64,000 nucleotides of DNA from Oxalobacter formigenes (GCF_027158485.1 NZ_JAMKYJ010000003.1), one strand, 5' to 3'. Positions 33,962-44,322 are shown, counted from the first letter of the stretch. Program-made: numbers and translations. The notes: generated by a model from the letters alone, not told the origin.

Positions 33962-36391
33962 TTATTCATTTCTCCAGTATCGGACATCTTTTTTCCGATA
34001 CAGTTCGATACTGATTTGCCCGCCAAAGAGGATACCGACTGCCCCGTCCGTATCGGTTCTGAACGTTTTGATCCCGAGAAGGTCATAGCGGCTTTCTGCC
34101 CGGTAGTCGGGATGGCGATATGGGTTCAGATAACCCACCTGATAGATTGCATAATCAGGCTTGACGGCAAACAGAAAAGGCCATGTCGAGGAAGAATTGC
34201 TGCCATGATGCGGCGCTATCAATATGTCGGATTTCAGCTTTTCACCCAGGCGGCTGACCAGTTTTTCTTCTTCCTTTTTCCCAATGTCACCCGTCAAAAG
34301 CAGGGAATACCTTGAAGTACTGACTTTAAGGACGCAGCTTAACTCGTTGGTTTTATTGTTTTCACCAAGATAATCATCACTTGATGGATGAAGCATTTCA
34401 AAACGGACGCCTTCCCAGTCCCATTCTTGTCCGGCTATGCAGGGTCGATTATCGGGAAGCGTTTGCACCAGTGTCGAATCCGGTGCGATTGATGAGTAAA
34501 TGGTTTTGACAGGCAGTTTTCTCGTCAGGGTCAACAGTCCGCCGGAATGGTCGCTGTCGGCGTGTGATACCACAATGCTATCGAGCGAGTCGATTCCACG
34601 CATCTTCAGATACGGGATGACGACACGATCGCCCGCGTCCGAGTCGGTCGAATAGACAGGCCCGGTATCGAAAAGCAGGCGATGTTTTTGTGTTTCGATC
34701 AGGATCGAACTGCCCTGCCCGACATCGAAAACCGTCATTTTCGCTTCGCCATAATCCGGATGGTCTGGCGTCAGGAGCAAAAGCGGGAGCCAGCACAAGA
34801 CGCCGAGATAACGATGCGGCCAGCCTTTCGGCGCAAGCATCCAGAGCGTTCCTGCCATCGCAAACAAAATAAGGTAAAACGATGGAGCCGGTGCCGTCCA
34901 GACGGCAAAGGAAAATGAACTCAGCCATTCAAGAAATATGGCCAGCAACCTTGTCAGGAAGTGGGCAACCGTCAGAACATACGCATTCACCGGTTCGGGC
35001 AAAATACTGCCGATCAGTGCCAATGGTGTGACGACTGTACTGACCAACGGGATGGCAACCGCGTTGGCGATCGGGCCGATGACTGAAATACGCCCGAAAA
35101 AGAGCATCGTCAGAGGAACAAGGCCGATGGTAACCGCCCATTGTGTTGCCGCAGCCGTCGACAGGGAATGTCTGAACCGGTTCAGGCGTGAAGGATTTTC
35201 ATCCATTTTTCCTGTCCTTCCGCTCGTGGCATACAGGATCATGCCGACTGCGCCGAACGACAGCCAGAAACCCGGTTGCAGGAGTGCCCACGGATCGAAA
35301 AGGCAGATAATTCCGGCAGCAACAAGCAAGGTATGTGAAAACCGTGTCAGCCGTCCTGTCCATAGGGCGATGGCCACGATAATGATCATGCAAAGCGTCC
35401 GTCTGGCCGGAACGCCAAAACCTGCCAGGGCGACATAGGCCAGCGCCATGAGAACCCCGGCAATCGCGGCCACTTTCTGGGCAGGCAGGATCAAGGGCCA
35501 TTGTTTTCCGGTGAAAAACGAGCGCCGCCAGAGCGAGCCGATGAACAGGGCAAACAGGCTGGAGATCATGGTGATGTGCAAGCCGGATATGGCAACCAGA
35601 TGGGAGATACCTGTCCGGTTGAAGATTTCCCAGTCAGATTGGGAAATCGCTTTCTGGTCACCGATCACAAGAGCGACCATGACTCCGGCATATTCACAAT
35701 TTGGCAGGGCACGGTATATCCGTTCGCGCAAGACGCTTCTCACCCGGTTGACCCAGTTCATCGGCGTTGATACGAAAGAATCGGTCAGGACATTTTTATC
35801 CGGCAAACGCGGATCGTTATTGACGTAACCGGTAGCCCTGATTCCCTGCTCGAAGAGCCAGAGTTCATAATCGAAACCGTCCGGATTGGCATTCCCGTGA
35901 GGACGTTTCAACCTGACATTCAATTGCCAGCGCTGGCCCGGGCTGATATCCGGCACTTTTGGAAGACTCGTGCGATGGTATTTCAAACCCCATGTCAGCA
36001 TGAGGTTTTCAGGTATCGTTACGCTTTGGCTGCCTGCTGAGGCTTTTTCGACGCTGAATTGAAAACGGGTTCCTTCCTCAAAAGGCTGAGGCAGGCCATC
36101 AACCGTTCCGGTTATGACCAGATCACGGTTTTCCAGTGTATCCGGTAACGTCCGGGAGAGACCATACAGCGCAAAAACGGAAGACCAGAGGACTCCGAAT
36201 GCAAGACCGGCGGTGAATCTCAAAGCGGGTTTTATTACTGTAAAACGGAGGGTAACTACAGGAATGAACGACAGGAGAGACAGGATGACCGAGGCGGCGG
36301 TCAGGCCGTAAAGCACGGTGTTATTTGGAAGTGTTGCCTGTTGATGGAGCCATGCTATGCCGAAAATGAAGCCGACAATCGCGCCCAGCAT
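33962..36391 (-). CDS. comEC: ComEC/Rec2-family DNA internalisation protein
   Basis: The product has 809 residues, full length. The order is: N-terminal membrane helices and OB-like DUF4131 domain (about 1-220), then the ComEC membrane domain with VALVIGDQKAISQSDW and GISHLVAISGLHITMI, then a C-terminal metallo-beta-lactamase domain with VFDVGQGSSILIET and the metal motif VSHADSDHSGGL near residue 608, followed by HHGSNSSS. ComEC carries single-stranded DNA across the inner membrane during transformation. The start abuts the stop of the upstream tatD-type gene. The membrane domain looks intact. Confidence 0.95.
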   Translation of the reverse strand: MLGAIVGFIFGIAWLHQQATLPNNTVLYGLTAASVILSLLSFIPVVTLRFTVIKPALRFTAGLAFGVLWSSVFALYGLSRTLPDTLENRDLVITGTVDGLPQPFEEGTRFQFSVEKASAGSQSVTIPENLMLTWGLKYHRTSLPKVPDISPGQRWQLNVRLKRPHGNANPDGFDYELWLFEQGIRATGYVNNDPRLPDKNVLTDSFVSTPMNWVNRVRSVLRERIYRALPNCEYAGVMVALVIGDQKAISQSDWEIFNRTGISHLVAISGLHITMISSLFALFIGSLWRRSFFTGKQWPLILPAQKVAAIAGVLMALAYVALAGFGVPARRTLCMIIIVAIALWTGRLTRFSHTLLVAAGIICLFDPWALLQPGFWLSFGAVGMILYATSGRTGKMDENPSRLNRFRHSLSTAAATQWAVTIGLVPLTMLFFGRISVIGPIANAVAIPLVSTVVTPLALIGSILPEPVNAYVLTVAHFLTRLLAIFLEWLSSFSFAVWTAPAPSFYLILFAMAGTLWMLAPKGWPHRYLGVLCWLPLLLLTPDHPDYGEAKMTVFDVGQGSSILIETQKHRLLFDTGPVYSTDSDAGDRVVIPYLKMRGIDSLDSIVVSHADSDHSGGLLTLTRKLPVKTIYSSIAPDSTLVQTLPDNRPCIAGQEWDWEGVRFEMLHPSSDDYLGENNKTNELSCVLKVSTSRYSLLLTGDIGKKEEEKLVSRLGEKLKSDILIAPHHGSNSSSTWPFLFAVKPDYAIYQVGYLNPYRHPDYRAESRYDLLGIKTFRTDTDGAVGILFGGQISIELYRKKDVRYWRNE

Positions 36392-37198
36392 TTATCCTTT
36401 AGAAAGATGAAAGACGAGCCGGGGAATCGCCTGCATGGCATTTCGGCTCGTAAAATCAGCCAGGTTTTCAACAGAAACGCCGCGCAATCCGGCGATGACT
36501 TCTCCGATACGCGGCAATTCAAGCGGACTGTTCTCTTTTTTCTGAAGCCATGAAGGCGGCAAATCCGGGGAATCCGTTTCGATGACGATGACTTCTTCCG
36601 GCAGTTCAGACACCAGTTTGCGCAATTGCTGTGCCCGCTCATAAGTCGATGTTCCGCAAAAACTGAGCATGAATCCCAGATCGGTAAAGGCTTTCGCTTG
36701 CTGGAAACTGCCATTGAAAGCATGGGCAATGCCAAGCCTGATGTTATGACGGCGCAGGTATTTCAGCACCATATCAACCGAACGGCGTGTATGCAATAAA
36801 ACCGGCAAATCGAATTCCTTTGCCATCTTCAACTGTTCCGACAAAAAATATTCCTGTTTTTCTTTCAGTGGCGACTGGTTCAGTTCGGGAACGTAAAAAT
36901 CCAGCCCGATTTCACCGATAGCGACCAGTTTCGGATCGGAGATATTTTTTTCGAGGAAGCGTTTCAGTCCGGCCAGATCGTCTTCGTGGCTGTCGGCGAC
37001 ATACATGGGATGGATGCCCACTGCATAAGAACAGTTGTCGCAGGCATGCGCAAGACGGCTTACCCGTTCAAAACCGGAACGGTCAACCGAGGGAATGACG
37101 ATTTGACGGATATTCATTTTCGCCGCTTCGGCAGCGATCGTTTCTTCGCGCCCCGCGAACTCTTCCGCTTCAAGATGACAGTGCGTATCGATCCACAT
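36392..37198 (-). CDS. TatD-family metal-dependent hydrolase
   Basis: The product has 268 residues from ATG 37198 (MWIDTHCHLEAEEF). A longer frame to 37294 would add 32 residues that break the family start. Metal ligands are the HxH in DTHCH, a Glu in AIGEIGLDFY, His in VLLHTRRS and AHAFNGS, and Asp in VIETDSPDL. TatD proteins are 3'-5' exonucleases or deoxyribonucleases. It differs from the second TatD protein at 49118. It sits between lolD and comEC and is probably co-transcribed with comEC. Confidence 0.93.
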   Translation of the reverse strand: MWIDTHCHLEAEEFAGREETIAAEAAKMNIRQIVIPSVDRSGFERVSRLAHACDNCSYAVGIHPMYVADSHEDDLAGLKRFLEKNISDPKLVAIGEIGLDFYVPELNQSPLKEKQEYFLSEQLKMAKEFDLPVLLHTRRSVDMVLKYLRRHNIRLGIAHAFNGSFQQAKAFTDLGFMLSFCGTSTYERAQQLRKLVSELPEEVIVIETDSPDLPPSWLQKKENSPLELPRIGEVIAGLRGVSVENLADFTSRNAMQAIPRLVFHLSKG

Positions 37199-37239
37199 GA
37201 CTTGCAGATATGAAAACCAAAATATCAGCCTAATGTAGC

Positions 37240-37926
37240 TTATTCCTGAACTTTTTGCAGGCTTTTTTCGGACATACGATAAATGCGGTCGCAACGCCCG
37301 GCCAGTTCCATATCATGCGTGACGATAACGAACGCTGTCTTGAGTGTCGTGGACAGATCAAGCATCATGTCGAAAATCTGCTGCGCCGTCGAGCCGTCCA
37401 GATTGCCGGTCGGCTCGTCTGCCAGCACACAGGCCGGATGCGTCACCAGCGCCCGGGCCAGCGCAACCCGCTGCCTTTCACCGCCAGACAATTCGCCGGG
37501 CACATGGCTTACCCGTTCAGCCAGACCGACACGGGTCAGAATTTCCATTGCCGCCTCATGCGCCCTTTCCCGCTTTTCACGACGGATCATCAGGGGCATC
37601 GCCACATTGTCCAGAGCGGAAAATTCCGGCAGAAGATGATGAAACTGGTAAACGAAACCAAGAACACGGTTACGCAAGTTTCCGCGTTCCGATTCGGAAA
37701 GCGTATCGAATTGTTTTCCCTGTAATGTTACGGAACCCGTGCTTGGTGTATCCAGCCCTCCCAGCAAATGCAGGAAAGTCGATTTTCCCGAACCGGACGC
37801 CCCGACAATGGCAACGCGCTCCCCTTCCCTGACCTCGAAATCGACGTCTTTCAACACCTCGACGGCATAATCACCCTGCCGGAATGTCTTGGAGAGGCCA
37901 TTGCACGATAAAACGATCTCACTCAT
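37240..37926 (-). CDS. lolD: lipoprotein-releasing ABC transporter ATPase LolD
   Basis: The product has 228 residues. Walker A is GASGSGKST (42-50), the Q loop is FVYQFHHLLPEFSALDN, the ABC signature is LSGGERQRVALARAL, and Walker B is VLADEPTGNLD followed by a His switch in VTHD. The Q-loop text FHHLLPEF is typical of LolD within the MacB/LolD class. With LolC/E it lifts outer membrane lipoproteins from the inner membrane for transfer to LolA. It overlaps the LolC-type gene by 8 bases. Confidence 0.96.
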   Translation of the reverse strand: MSEIVLSCNGLSKTFRQGDYAVEVLKDVDFEVREGERVAIVGASGSGKSTFLHLLGGLDTPSTGSVTLQGKQFDTLSESERGNLRNRVLGFVYQFHHLLPEFSALDNVAMPLMIRREKRERAHEAAMEILTRVGLAERVSHVPGELSGGERQRVALARALVTHPACVLADEPTGNLDGSTAQQIFDMMLDLSTTLKTAFVIVTHDMELAGRCDRIYRMSEKSLQKVQE

Positions 37927-39187
37927 AACGCAAAGCCTCCGCAGGATTGACCTTGGCAGCGCTCCAGCTTGGGTACAAGGTCGCCAAAAATGACAGGATA
38001 ATGGATGCTCCGCCGATCGTCAGCACATCAGCCCAGTGCAAATCGGATGGCAGGGAACTGATCAGGTAAATGCTTTTCGGGAGAAACTGGATACCGAAAA
38101 GCCGCTCGATAAAGGGAACGATGACATCGATATTGACGGAAATGAGCACACCGACGCCAACACCGGCAAGTGTCCCTGCAATTCCGGCAAGCGCTCCCTG
38201 AATCATGAAAATCTTCATGATCGAACGGGGAGACGCCCCGAGTGTGCGCAAAATGGCGATATCAGCCTGTTTTTCCGTCACCGTCATGACCAGTGTCGAA
38301 ACCAGATTGAACGCGGCAACGGCAATGATCAGCATCAGGATCAAAAACATCATTTTCTTTTCCGTCTTGACGGCGGCAAACCAGTTACGGTTCTGTTTTG
38401 ACCAGTCACGAACGATGACATCGTCATTCTGGAGCATCATGGAAAGTTGCTGCGCCACTTCCGGAGCTTCCTGCATATCCCTGATTTGAACGCGCAATCC
38501 GCTTGGCGCATCTGTCCTGAACAGGCGCATCGCGTCATTCATGTTGATGAAAGCGAAAGTCGAATCGAACTCGAAATGCCCTGCCTCGAAAATGCCACCG
38601 ACTGTAAACTGCTTGAGTCGCGGAAGCACGCCTGCCGGGGTTACCTGCCCTTGTGGAATGATAACGGTCAGCTTGTCACCGGGACCGATACGCAGGTTTC
38701 TGGCAAGCTCGCTCCCGATGGCGATATTGAACGAATCCGGTTCCAGATTGCCCAGCTTGCCAGCCTTGAACTGGCGCGCGATATCCGAAACGCCCGCTTC
38801 TTCCTTCGGATCGATGCCGCGAACAATCACGCCACGAACCATATCGTTGCGGGTGACCATCGCCTGTCCGACCACATAAGGGGCTGCGCCGGTGACTTCC
38901 GGATTTTTCTTCACCTCGGCCGCCGTTTTCTGCCAGTCCGGCAATGACCCGTACATATCCTGAATCTCGATATGCGGGATTACCGACAGCATGCGGTCAC
39001 GCACTTCTTTCTGAAATCCGTTCATCACCGACATGACGATAATCAGCGCGGCGACACCTAACGCGATACCACTCATTGATATCAGGGAAATAAACGAAAT
39101 GAAGCGGTTTCGGCCGCTACGTTTGCCCGAACGGATATAGCGCAGGCCGACCAGCCATTCAAACGGCAAATTGGAAAAAATGTTCAA
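37919..39187 (-). CDS. lolC: lipoprotein-releasing system permease LolC/LolE
   Basis: The product has 422 residues from a TTG at 39187, chosen because GGGAG lies 9 bases upstream and the family start FEWLVGLRYIRSGKRSGRNR follows. An upstream ATG at 39346 adds 53 unlike residues. There are four membrane helices: one near residues 25-45 (ISLISMSGIALGVAALI) and three in the last third, after a long periplasmic domain. FtsX-type ends are present (AILRTLGASPRSIMKIFMIQGALAGIAG is the most conserved part). Betaproteobacteria often have one LolC/E protein acting as a homodimer with LolD; only one is seen here. Confidence 0.92.
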   Translation of the reverse strand: MNIFSNLPFEWLVGLRYIRSGKRSGRNRFISFISLISMSGIALGVAALIIVMSVMNGFQKEVRDRMLSVIPHIEIQDMYGSLPDWQKTAAEVKKNPEVTGAAPYVVGQAMVTRNDMVRGVIVRGIDPKEEAGVSDIARQFKAGKLGNLEPDSFNIAIGSELARNLRIGPGDKLTVIIPQGQVTPAGVLPRLKQFTVGGIFEAGHFEFDSTFAFINMNDAMRLFRTDAPSGLRVQIRDMQEAPEVAQQLSMMLQNDDVIVRDWSKQNRNWFAAVKTEKKMMFLILMLIIAVAAFNLVSTLVMTVTEKQADIAILRTLGASPRSIMKIFMIQGALAGIAGTLAGVGVGVLISVNIDVIVPFIERLFGIQFLPKSIYLISSLPSDLHWADVLTIGGASIILSFLATLYPSWSAAKVNPAEALRYE

Positions 39188-39441
39188 GTGAGACTCCCAA
39201 GAAGATGGCACAGTTTGCCACATATTGGCATTGTCCGTCACTGCCTGATTGCGATTCATTTGCCCTTGCGCATATGCCTGTTGCCAAAATGGCGGCCTGA
39301 AAACTTTTGACGTGAAAGCAGAAAAAAGCCGTAAAAGTATTGCCATGGGTCAATCAACAATGAGAAAATACAAGGCTTTAAGTACGGATGTGTCCGTTTT
39401 TATTTTTTCATTTGCACATCCGTTTGTGATAAATTGAATTC

Positions 39442-41136
39442 ATGACCCGTATCACCACTCGCCCTTATTCCCGGGAATCCTTCAGCCAGTTATGCCGGAC
39501 AGGAATCCATCCCGTTCTGGCCCGCATATTCGCTGCACGCGGTATTACACAGACAGAAGAACTGTCAACAGGCCTGTCGGGTATGATTTCGCCTGGACAA
39601 CTGGCCCATATCGGGGATGCAGCCGGTTTTCTGGCCGATGCCATTGCAGCGGGCAGAAAAATAACCGTCATCGCCGATTACGATTGTGACGGCGCAACAG
39701 CCTGTGCCGTTGCCTTGCGCGGCCTTCGCCTTCTGGGCGCGAACGTCGACTATATGGTTCCCAATCGTTTCGACAACGGTTACGGTTTGACCCCGGAAAT
39801 CGTCAGACAGGCAAAAGAGCACCATCAAACCGATATCATCCTGACTGTCGATAACGGTATCGCCAGCATCAAAGGCATTGAAGAAGCGCTCGCATCGGGG
39901 ATGCAGGTACTGGTCACTGACCACCATTTGCCCGGTGACGAGCTTCCCCAAAACTGTATCGTCGTCAATCCGAACCAGCCCGACTGTTCTTTCCCGAGCA
40001 AAAATCTGGCCGGTGTGGGTGTCATGTTTTACGTACTGCTGGCCTTGCGTGCCGAAATGCGTCGTCGCAGGATATTCGATGAAAAAACCCAGCCGCATCT
40101 GGATCAGCTGCTCGATCTCGTCGCCCTCGGCACTTTTGCCGATGTCGTCAAACTCGATGCCAACAACCGGATTCTGGTTGCGCAGGGCCTCCGGCGCATC
40201 CGGGCCGGTAACATGCAGCCCGGCATGGCAGCCCTCTTTCAGGTATCAGGCCGGGATTTCCGTAAAGCCTCCCCTTTCGACCTGGGTTTTACACTCGGGC
40301 CACGGCTGAATGCCGCCGGACGGTTGTCCGATATGTCGCTAGGTATCGAATGCCTGATTACGGATGACCGGGGAAAAGCGCTCGAAATGGCAGACGAACT
40401 GAACCGGATCAACGTCGAACGGCGCGAAATCGAAGCCGACATGCGAATCGAGGCACGCGAACAAATCTCGAAAATCCATCCGGAAGACCGCGCGACGATC
40501 AGTATCCTCTCAGAAGACTGGCATCAGGGGATCATCGGCATTCTGGCGTCCCGGATCAAGGAAAAATATTTCAGGCCAGCGATGGCATTCGCCCGGGACA
40601 AGGACGGGAAAATCCGGGGTTCAGGCCGTTCCATTCCGGAATTTCACCTGCGCGACGCGCTGGATCTGGTCGCAAAACGACATCCCGGCCTGATCGTCCA
40701 ATTCGGTGGCCATGCCATGGCCGCTGGCCTGACATTGCAGCCTGACGGTTTCGACGTGTTCACCCAGGCGTTTGAAAACGTGGCAAAAGAATGGTTGACC
40801 CAGACACAACTGGAAAGAATCATCGAAACCGACGGTTCACTGGACGACGACTGTTTCACTCTCGATTTCATTGGCCTGCTGGATACGCAAGTCTGGGGAC
40901 ACGGTTTTCCTGTCCCGGTTTTCTGCGACGAATTCACCGTTATCAACCAGCGCGTCCTGAAAGAAAAGCACTTGCGTCTGCAACTCGAAAGAAACGGCAG
41001 GAATTACACCGCCATCCAGTTCGGCAACAATGCCACACTCCCGCGCCGCGCCCGTCTGGCTTATCGGCTGGACGCCAATGAATTCAACGGCAGAACAAGT
41101 GTCCAGCTGATTGTGGAGCATTCGGAAAGGGTGTAA
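39442..41136 (+). CDS. recJ: single-strand DNA-specific 5'-3' exonuclease RecJ
   Basis: The product has 564 residues, normal length. DHH-superfamily motifs are DYDCDGATA near 76, the later Asp in VDNGIA, DHH in VTDHHLPGDE near 160, and VALGTFADVV. The DHHA1 part has GRLSDMSLGIECL and the glycine-rich QFGGHAMAAGLTL. The C-terminal OB domain ends the protein. RecJ works in RecF-pathway recombination and repair. It is divergent from lolC, with a 254-bp region between them that must hold both promoters. Confidence 0.97.
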   Translation: MTRITTRPYSRESFSQLCRTGIHPVLARIFAARGITQTEELSTGLSGMISPGQLAHIGDAAGFLADAIAAGRKITVIADYDCDGATACAVALRGLRLLGANVDYMVPNRFDNGYGLTPEIVRQAKEHHQTDIILTVDNGIASIKGIEEALASGMQVLVTDHHLPGDELPQNCIVVNPNQPDCSFPSKNLAGVGVMFYVLLALRAEMRRRRIFDEKTQPHLDQLLDLVALGTFADVVKLDANNRILVAQGLRRIRAGNMQPGMAALFQVSGRDFRKASPFDLGFTLGPRLNAAGRLSDMSLGIECLITDDRGKALEMADELNRINVERREIEADMRIEAREQISKIHPEDRATISILSEDWHQGIIGILASRIKEKYFRPAMAFARDKDGKIRGSGRSIPEFHLRDALDLVAKRHPGLIVQFGGHAMAAGLTLQPDGFDVFTQAFENVAKEWLTQTQLERIIETDGSLDDDCFTLDFIGLLDTQVWGHGFPVPVFCDEFTVINQRVLKEKHLRLQLERNGRNYTAIQFGNNATLPRRARLAYRLDANEFNGRTSVQLIVEHSERV

Positions 41137-41202
41137 TACTCCTGTGCGCTTTCGATCAAACCCGGTTTTACCTTGTTACCTTTCTTTGACTATATAGACT
41201 AA

Positions 41203-42837
41203 TCACTCAAACAATTTTGCTGTATTAACGGATATTGCCTTTGCTATTTCCTGTTCGCTTAATTTCCGTTCAAGATCAAGACGCGCCTTTTCTGCAAAAT
41301 CGAAATGAGGTGACGCCGACAAGTAAAGCGCATATGCGGCAATCAGGTCTTTTTTTACTTCCAAGCCATTCTCGTAGCAAAAACCGAGCAGGGTTTGTGC
41401 CTCGTAATTACCCTGTAATGCCGCTTTTTTTGTCAAGGCAACGCCTTCCTTTATATTTGGCTTCACTTCATTTCCTGCAATGTATAAAGCGCCAAGAAAT
41501 GCTTGTGCTTTAGCACTGTCTTTTTCTGCTGCTTTTTTTAACCAGTAAAAACCTTTTTTTTCGTTCTTGGCGACATATTTACCTTTAAAATAAATCATAC
41601 CAATATAAGCCTGTGCTTCTGTGAAACCCTGATTGGCAGCTTTTATGAACCAGTAAACCGCTTTGTCTGTATTCTTGTTAATGCCTGCTCCGATATAGAA
41701 GGTTTTCCCCAAATTGAACTGTGCTCTTGCAAGCCCCTGCTTTGCCGCTTTTTCCAGCCATTTGACAGACAATGCGGGATTTTTCCTGACTCCGGTTCCA
41801 TACCTGTAAGCGATGCCAAGTCTGTTTTGAGCATCAGCATGTCCCTGTTCAGCCGCTTTTCTGTACCAAAAAACAGCATTCTCCGGATTTTTTTCAGCGC
41901 CCCAGCCTTCTTCATATGCAATGCCAAGGTTATACTGAGATTGGGGAATCCCCTGTTCTGCTGCCTTTTTCCACCAGTACACAGCCTTGGCGTAATCTTT
42001 TTTTATTCCCTCACCTTCGTAATACGTAACACCAAGATTATGCTGTGCTTGTGCATAGTCTTGTTCTGCTGATTTTTTGTACCACGACACTGCTTCAGAA
42101 AAATCTTTTTTTATCCCTCTGCCGTAATAATAAGCCACCCCAAGATTGTACTGTCCCAATTCGTCGCCCTGCAGGGCACTTTTTCTGTACCAGAAAACAG
42201 CCTCCTGATAATCACGATCAACACCATTCCCATCATTGTATAAAGCACCCAGATTGTTCTGAGATTCAGGAAAACCCAATTCGGCTGCCTTCTTCCACCA
42301 GCGAACAGCTTCATGAGGATTTTTATCCACACCGATACCATCGTAATAAGCTGTCCCTAAATTATGATATGCCCATACGTTATTCTGAACAGCAGCTCTC
42401 TTCCAATAGGCAATGGCTTTCGGATAATTCTCAGCAATGCACTGACCTTTACGATGAAGATTTCCCAGCATAACGAGTGCCTTGGCATGATTCTGCTCTG
42501 CTGCTTTCATCCACCATAACATGGCAACACAATTATCCTGCTGCACGCCTCTGCCATCATAAACCAGCATGCCAAAAAGATATTGTGCCTCCGCATTACC
42601 AGACTTCGCGGCTTTTCGGCACCATGAAACGGTTTCTTCATCGCCCTTTTCATCATTTTCCGTCTTATATCTTTCGTTACATTGGATGACCGCCTTTTCC
42701 TCATCAAGGATAATTTTATTTGCGTTTTCTTCTGAAACTGCAGGCTGCTGCGAATCAGCAATGACGGACGACATCGACAGGCACATCATTATGAGCACGA
42801 CGATACAGAAACAGAATTTCAGAGAAAGCTTGGGCAT
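41203..42837 (-). CDS. long secreted Sel1-repeat protein
   Basis: The product has 544 residues. A signal peptide (FCFCIVVLIMMCLSMSSVIA) suggests periplasmic or outer-envelope location. By eye there are twelve Sel1 repeats from about residue 65 to 505, each with A-x-A-Q-x-N-L-G-x-x-Y and a G-I-K-K-D-type turn (for example QAQHNLGVTYYEGEGIKKDY). The end is a helical tail KARLDLERKLSEQEIAKA. The neighbouring gene at 42863 has nine repeats and nearly the same C-terminal tail, so the two are tandem paralogues that differ in repeat number. Binding partners are unknown. Confidence 0.9.
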   Translation of the reverse strand: MPKLSLKFCFCIVVLIMMCLSMSSVIADSQQPAVSEENANKIILDEEKAVIQCNERYKTENDEKGDEETVSWCRKAAKSGNAEAQYLFGMLVYDGRGVQQDNCVAMLWWMKAAEQNHAKALVMLGNLHRKGQCIAENYPKAIAYWKRAAVQNNVWAYHNLGTAYYDGIGVDKNPHEAVRWWKKAAELGFPESQNNLGALYNDGNGVDRDYQEAVFWYRKSALQGDELGQYNLGVAYYYGRGIKKDFSEAVSWYKKSAEQDYAQAQHNLGVTYYEGEGIKKDYAKAVYWWKKAAEQGIPQSQYNLGIAYEEGWGAEKNPENAVFWYRKAAEQGHADAQNRLGIAYRYGTGVRKNPALSVKWLEKAAKQGLARAQFNLGKTFYIGAGINKNTDKAVYWFIKAANQGFTEAQAYIGMIYFKGKYVAKNEKKGFYWLKKAAEKDSAKAQAFLGALYIAGNEVKPNIKEGVALTKKAALQGNYEAQTLLGFCYENGLEVKKDLIAAYALYLSASPHFDFAEKARLDLERKLSEQEIAKAISVNTAKLFE

Positions 42838-42862
42838 TTAAACCTATCAAAGTGAAATAGCC

Positions 42863-44062
42863 TCATTCGAAAAGTTTTTCGATGTTGATGGATCGGGCTT
42901 TTACAATTTCATCTTTGCTTAGCTTTTTTTCAAGATTTTGCCGTTCTTCCATAGCAACTTCCGTATAAGGAGATGAGTGTAAATAAAGTGCATAAGCCAA
43001 TACCTTGTTTTGCTTTACGCCAATCCCATTTTCATAACAGGAAGCAAGCATGCTTTGAGCCGGATAATTACCCTGTCTCGCTGCTTTTTTTATCCACGAA
43101 ACGCCTTCTGGAATATTTTTTTCTACACCCTTTCCAATAAGATATGCAATACCAAGTGTCGCCTGAGCCCTTGCATTACCATATGCGGAGGCTTTTTTTG
43201 TCCAGAAAATTCCTTCTGCCAGATTATTTTTGAAATTCCTGTCCGTAACATATATATAGCCAAGACTAGCCTGAGCTATAAGAAGATTTTGTTTTGCTGC
43301 TTTTTTCAACCATGAAACCGCTTTCTGAGGATTTTTTTTGACGCCCTCTCCATGATAGTAAGCCATCCCCAGATTGTATTGCGCCATGCCAAGCTCTTGT
43401 TTAGCAGCTTTGGCGAACCATTGCACCGCTTCCGGATAATTTTTTCTGACGCCAATACCCTCGTAATAAACGGTTCCAAGATTATGCTGCGCCTGACCGT
43501 AACCCCCTTCAGCAGCCTTGCGCAACCACAAAATCCCTCGTTTCGGATTCTTGCCAACGCCTGCTCCAGTTATATATAACATTCCAAGATTGTATTGGGC
43601 TAATACAAATCCCTGATTTGCCGCTCTCTCATACCACTGGACAGCCGAATCAAAATCCTGTTTGATGCCCAAACCATTTTGGTAGATTACGCCCAAGTTG
43701 TATTGAGCCTGTGCAAATCCCTGTTCTGCTGCCTTTTTGTACCATTCAATAGCTGCTTTCCTGTCTACCTCCAGACCATCGCCATCGAAATACGCTCGTC
43801 CCAGATTGTACTGCGCTTCAGGCAGTCCTATTTCAGCAGCTTGTCTGAAATAGGAATTGGCTTTTTTACGATCTTTTTCGACACGACTGCCTTTTGCATA
43901 TTCCACGCCCAGATTATAGAGCTTGATAGCCGTTTCTCTCTTTGCCTCTTCCCCCGACCGTTCAATTTCCGGAAACGATTCATTGATTTTCGTTTCAGCA
44001 AAAGAGACTGAAGCTGTAATAGAACAAAATAAACAAATGAAGAAGAACAGTTTTCTACGCAT
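42863..44062 (-). CDS. secreted Sel1-repeat protein, tandem paralogue
   Basis: The product has 399 residues from ATG 44062 (MRRKLFFFICLFCSITASVSFA signal peptide); an ATG at 44098 would add 12 residues. There are about nine Sel1 repeats, for example AQAQYNLGVIYQNGLGIKQD. The C-terminal tail RQNLEKKLSKDEIVKARSIN parallels the ERKLSEQEIAKAISVN tail of the downstream paralogue. The 25-base spacing to that gene suggests one transcript. Local base composition is more AT-rich than that of recJ or proC. Confidence 0.9.
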   Translation of the reverse strand: MRRKLFFFICLFCSITASVSFAETKINESFPEIERSGEEAKRETAIKLYNLGVEYAKGSRVEKDRKKANSYFRQAAEIGLPEAQYNLGRAYFDGDGLEVDRKAAIEWYKKAAEQGFAQAQYNLGVIYQNGLGIKQDFDSAVQWYERAANQGFVLAQYNLGMLYITGAGVGKNPKRGILWLRKAAEGGYGQAQHNLGTVYYEGIGVRKNYPEAVQWFAKAAKQELGMAQYNLGMAYYHGEGVKKNPQKAVSWLKKAAKQNLLIAQASLGYIYVTDRNFKNNLAEGIFWTKKASAYGNARAQATLGIAYLIGKGVEKNIPEGVSWIKKAARQGNYPAQSMLASCYENGIGVKQNKVLAYALYLHSSPYTEVAMEERQNLEKKLSKDEIVKARSINIEKLFE

Positions 44063-44267
44063 AACAGATCGGTCTGAAAAGAGAGGGGATAAAATCACAC
44101 CAAATACAAAAAATCTTCAGAATTAAAAAATTACCATAAGGAAATATTTTAACACCGACTGTTTAAAGTGTTTCAACTATTTAATATCAGTTATCTTTTT
44201 TTAACATGGTTGAGCGTATACGGAAAGAAACCGTTTAGACTGTTCAATACACTGTCAATGCGGATAA

Positions 44268-44301
44268 AAAAAGGCTGAAAAGTAATCTTTTCAGCCTTTT
44301 T
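44268..44301 (-). terminator. terminator of proC
   Basis: AAAAAGGCTGAAAAG (44268-44282) pairs with CTTTTCAGCCTTTTT (44287-44301) around TAAT. On the minus strand a T run follows, 20 bases past the proC stop. Confidence 0.85.
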
Positions 44302-44322
44302 CCACAATGAATAATTCAGGGG

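Noticed and set aside
37919..39346. LolC starting at ATG 39346
   Set aside because: The extra 53 residues have no family similarity, while the TTG at 39187 has a good ribosome site and gives normal length.
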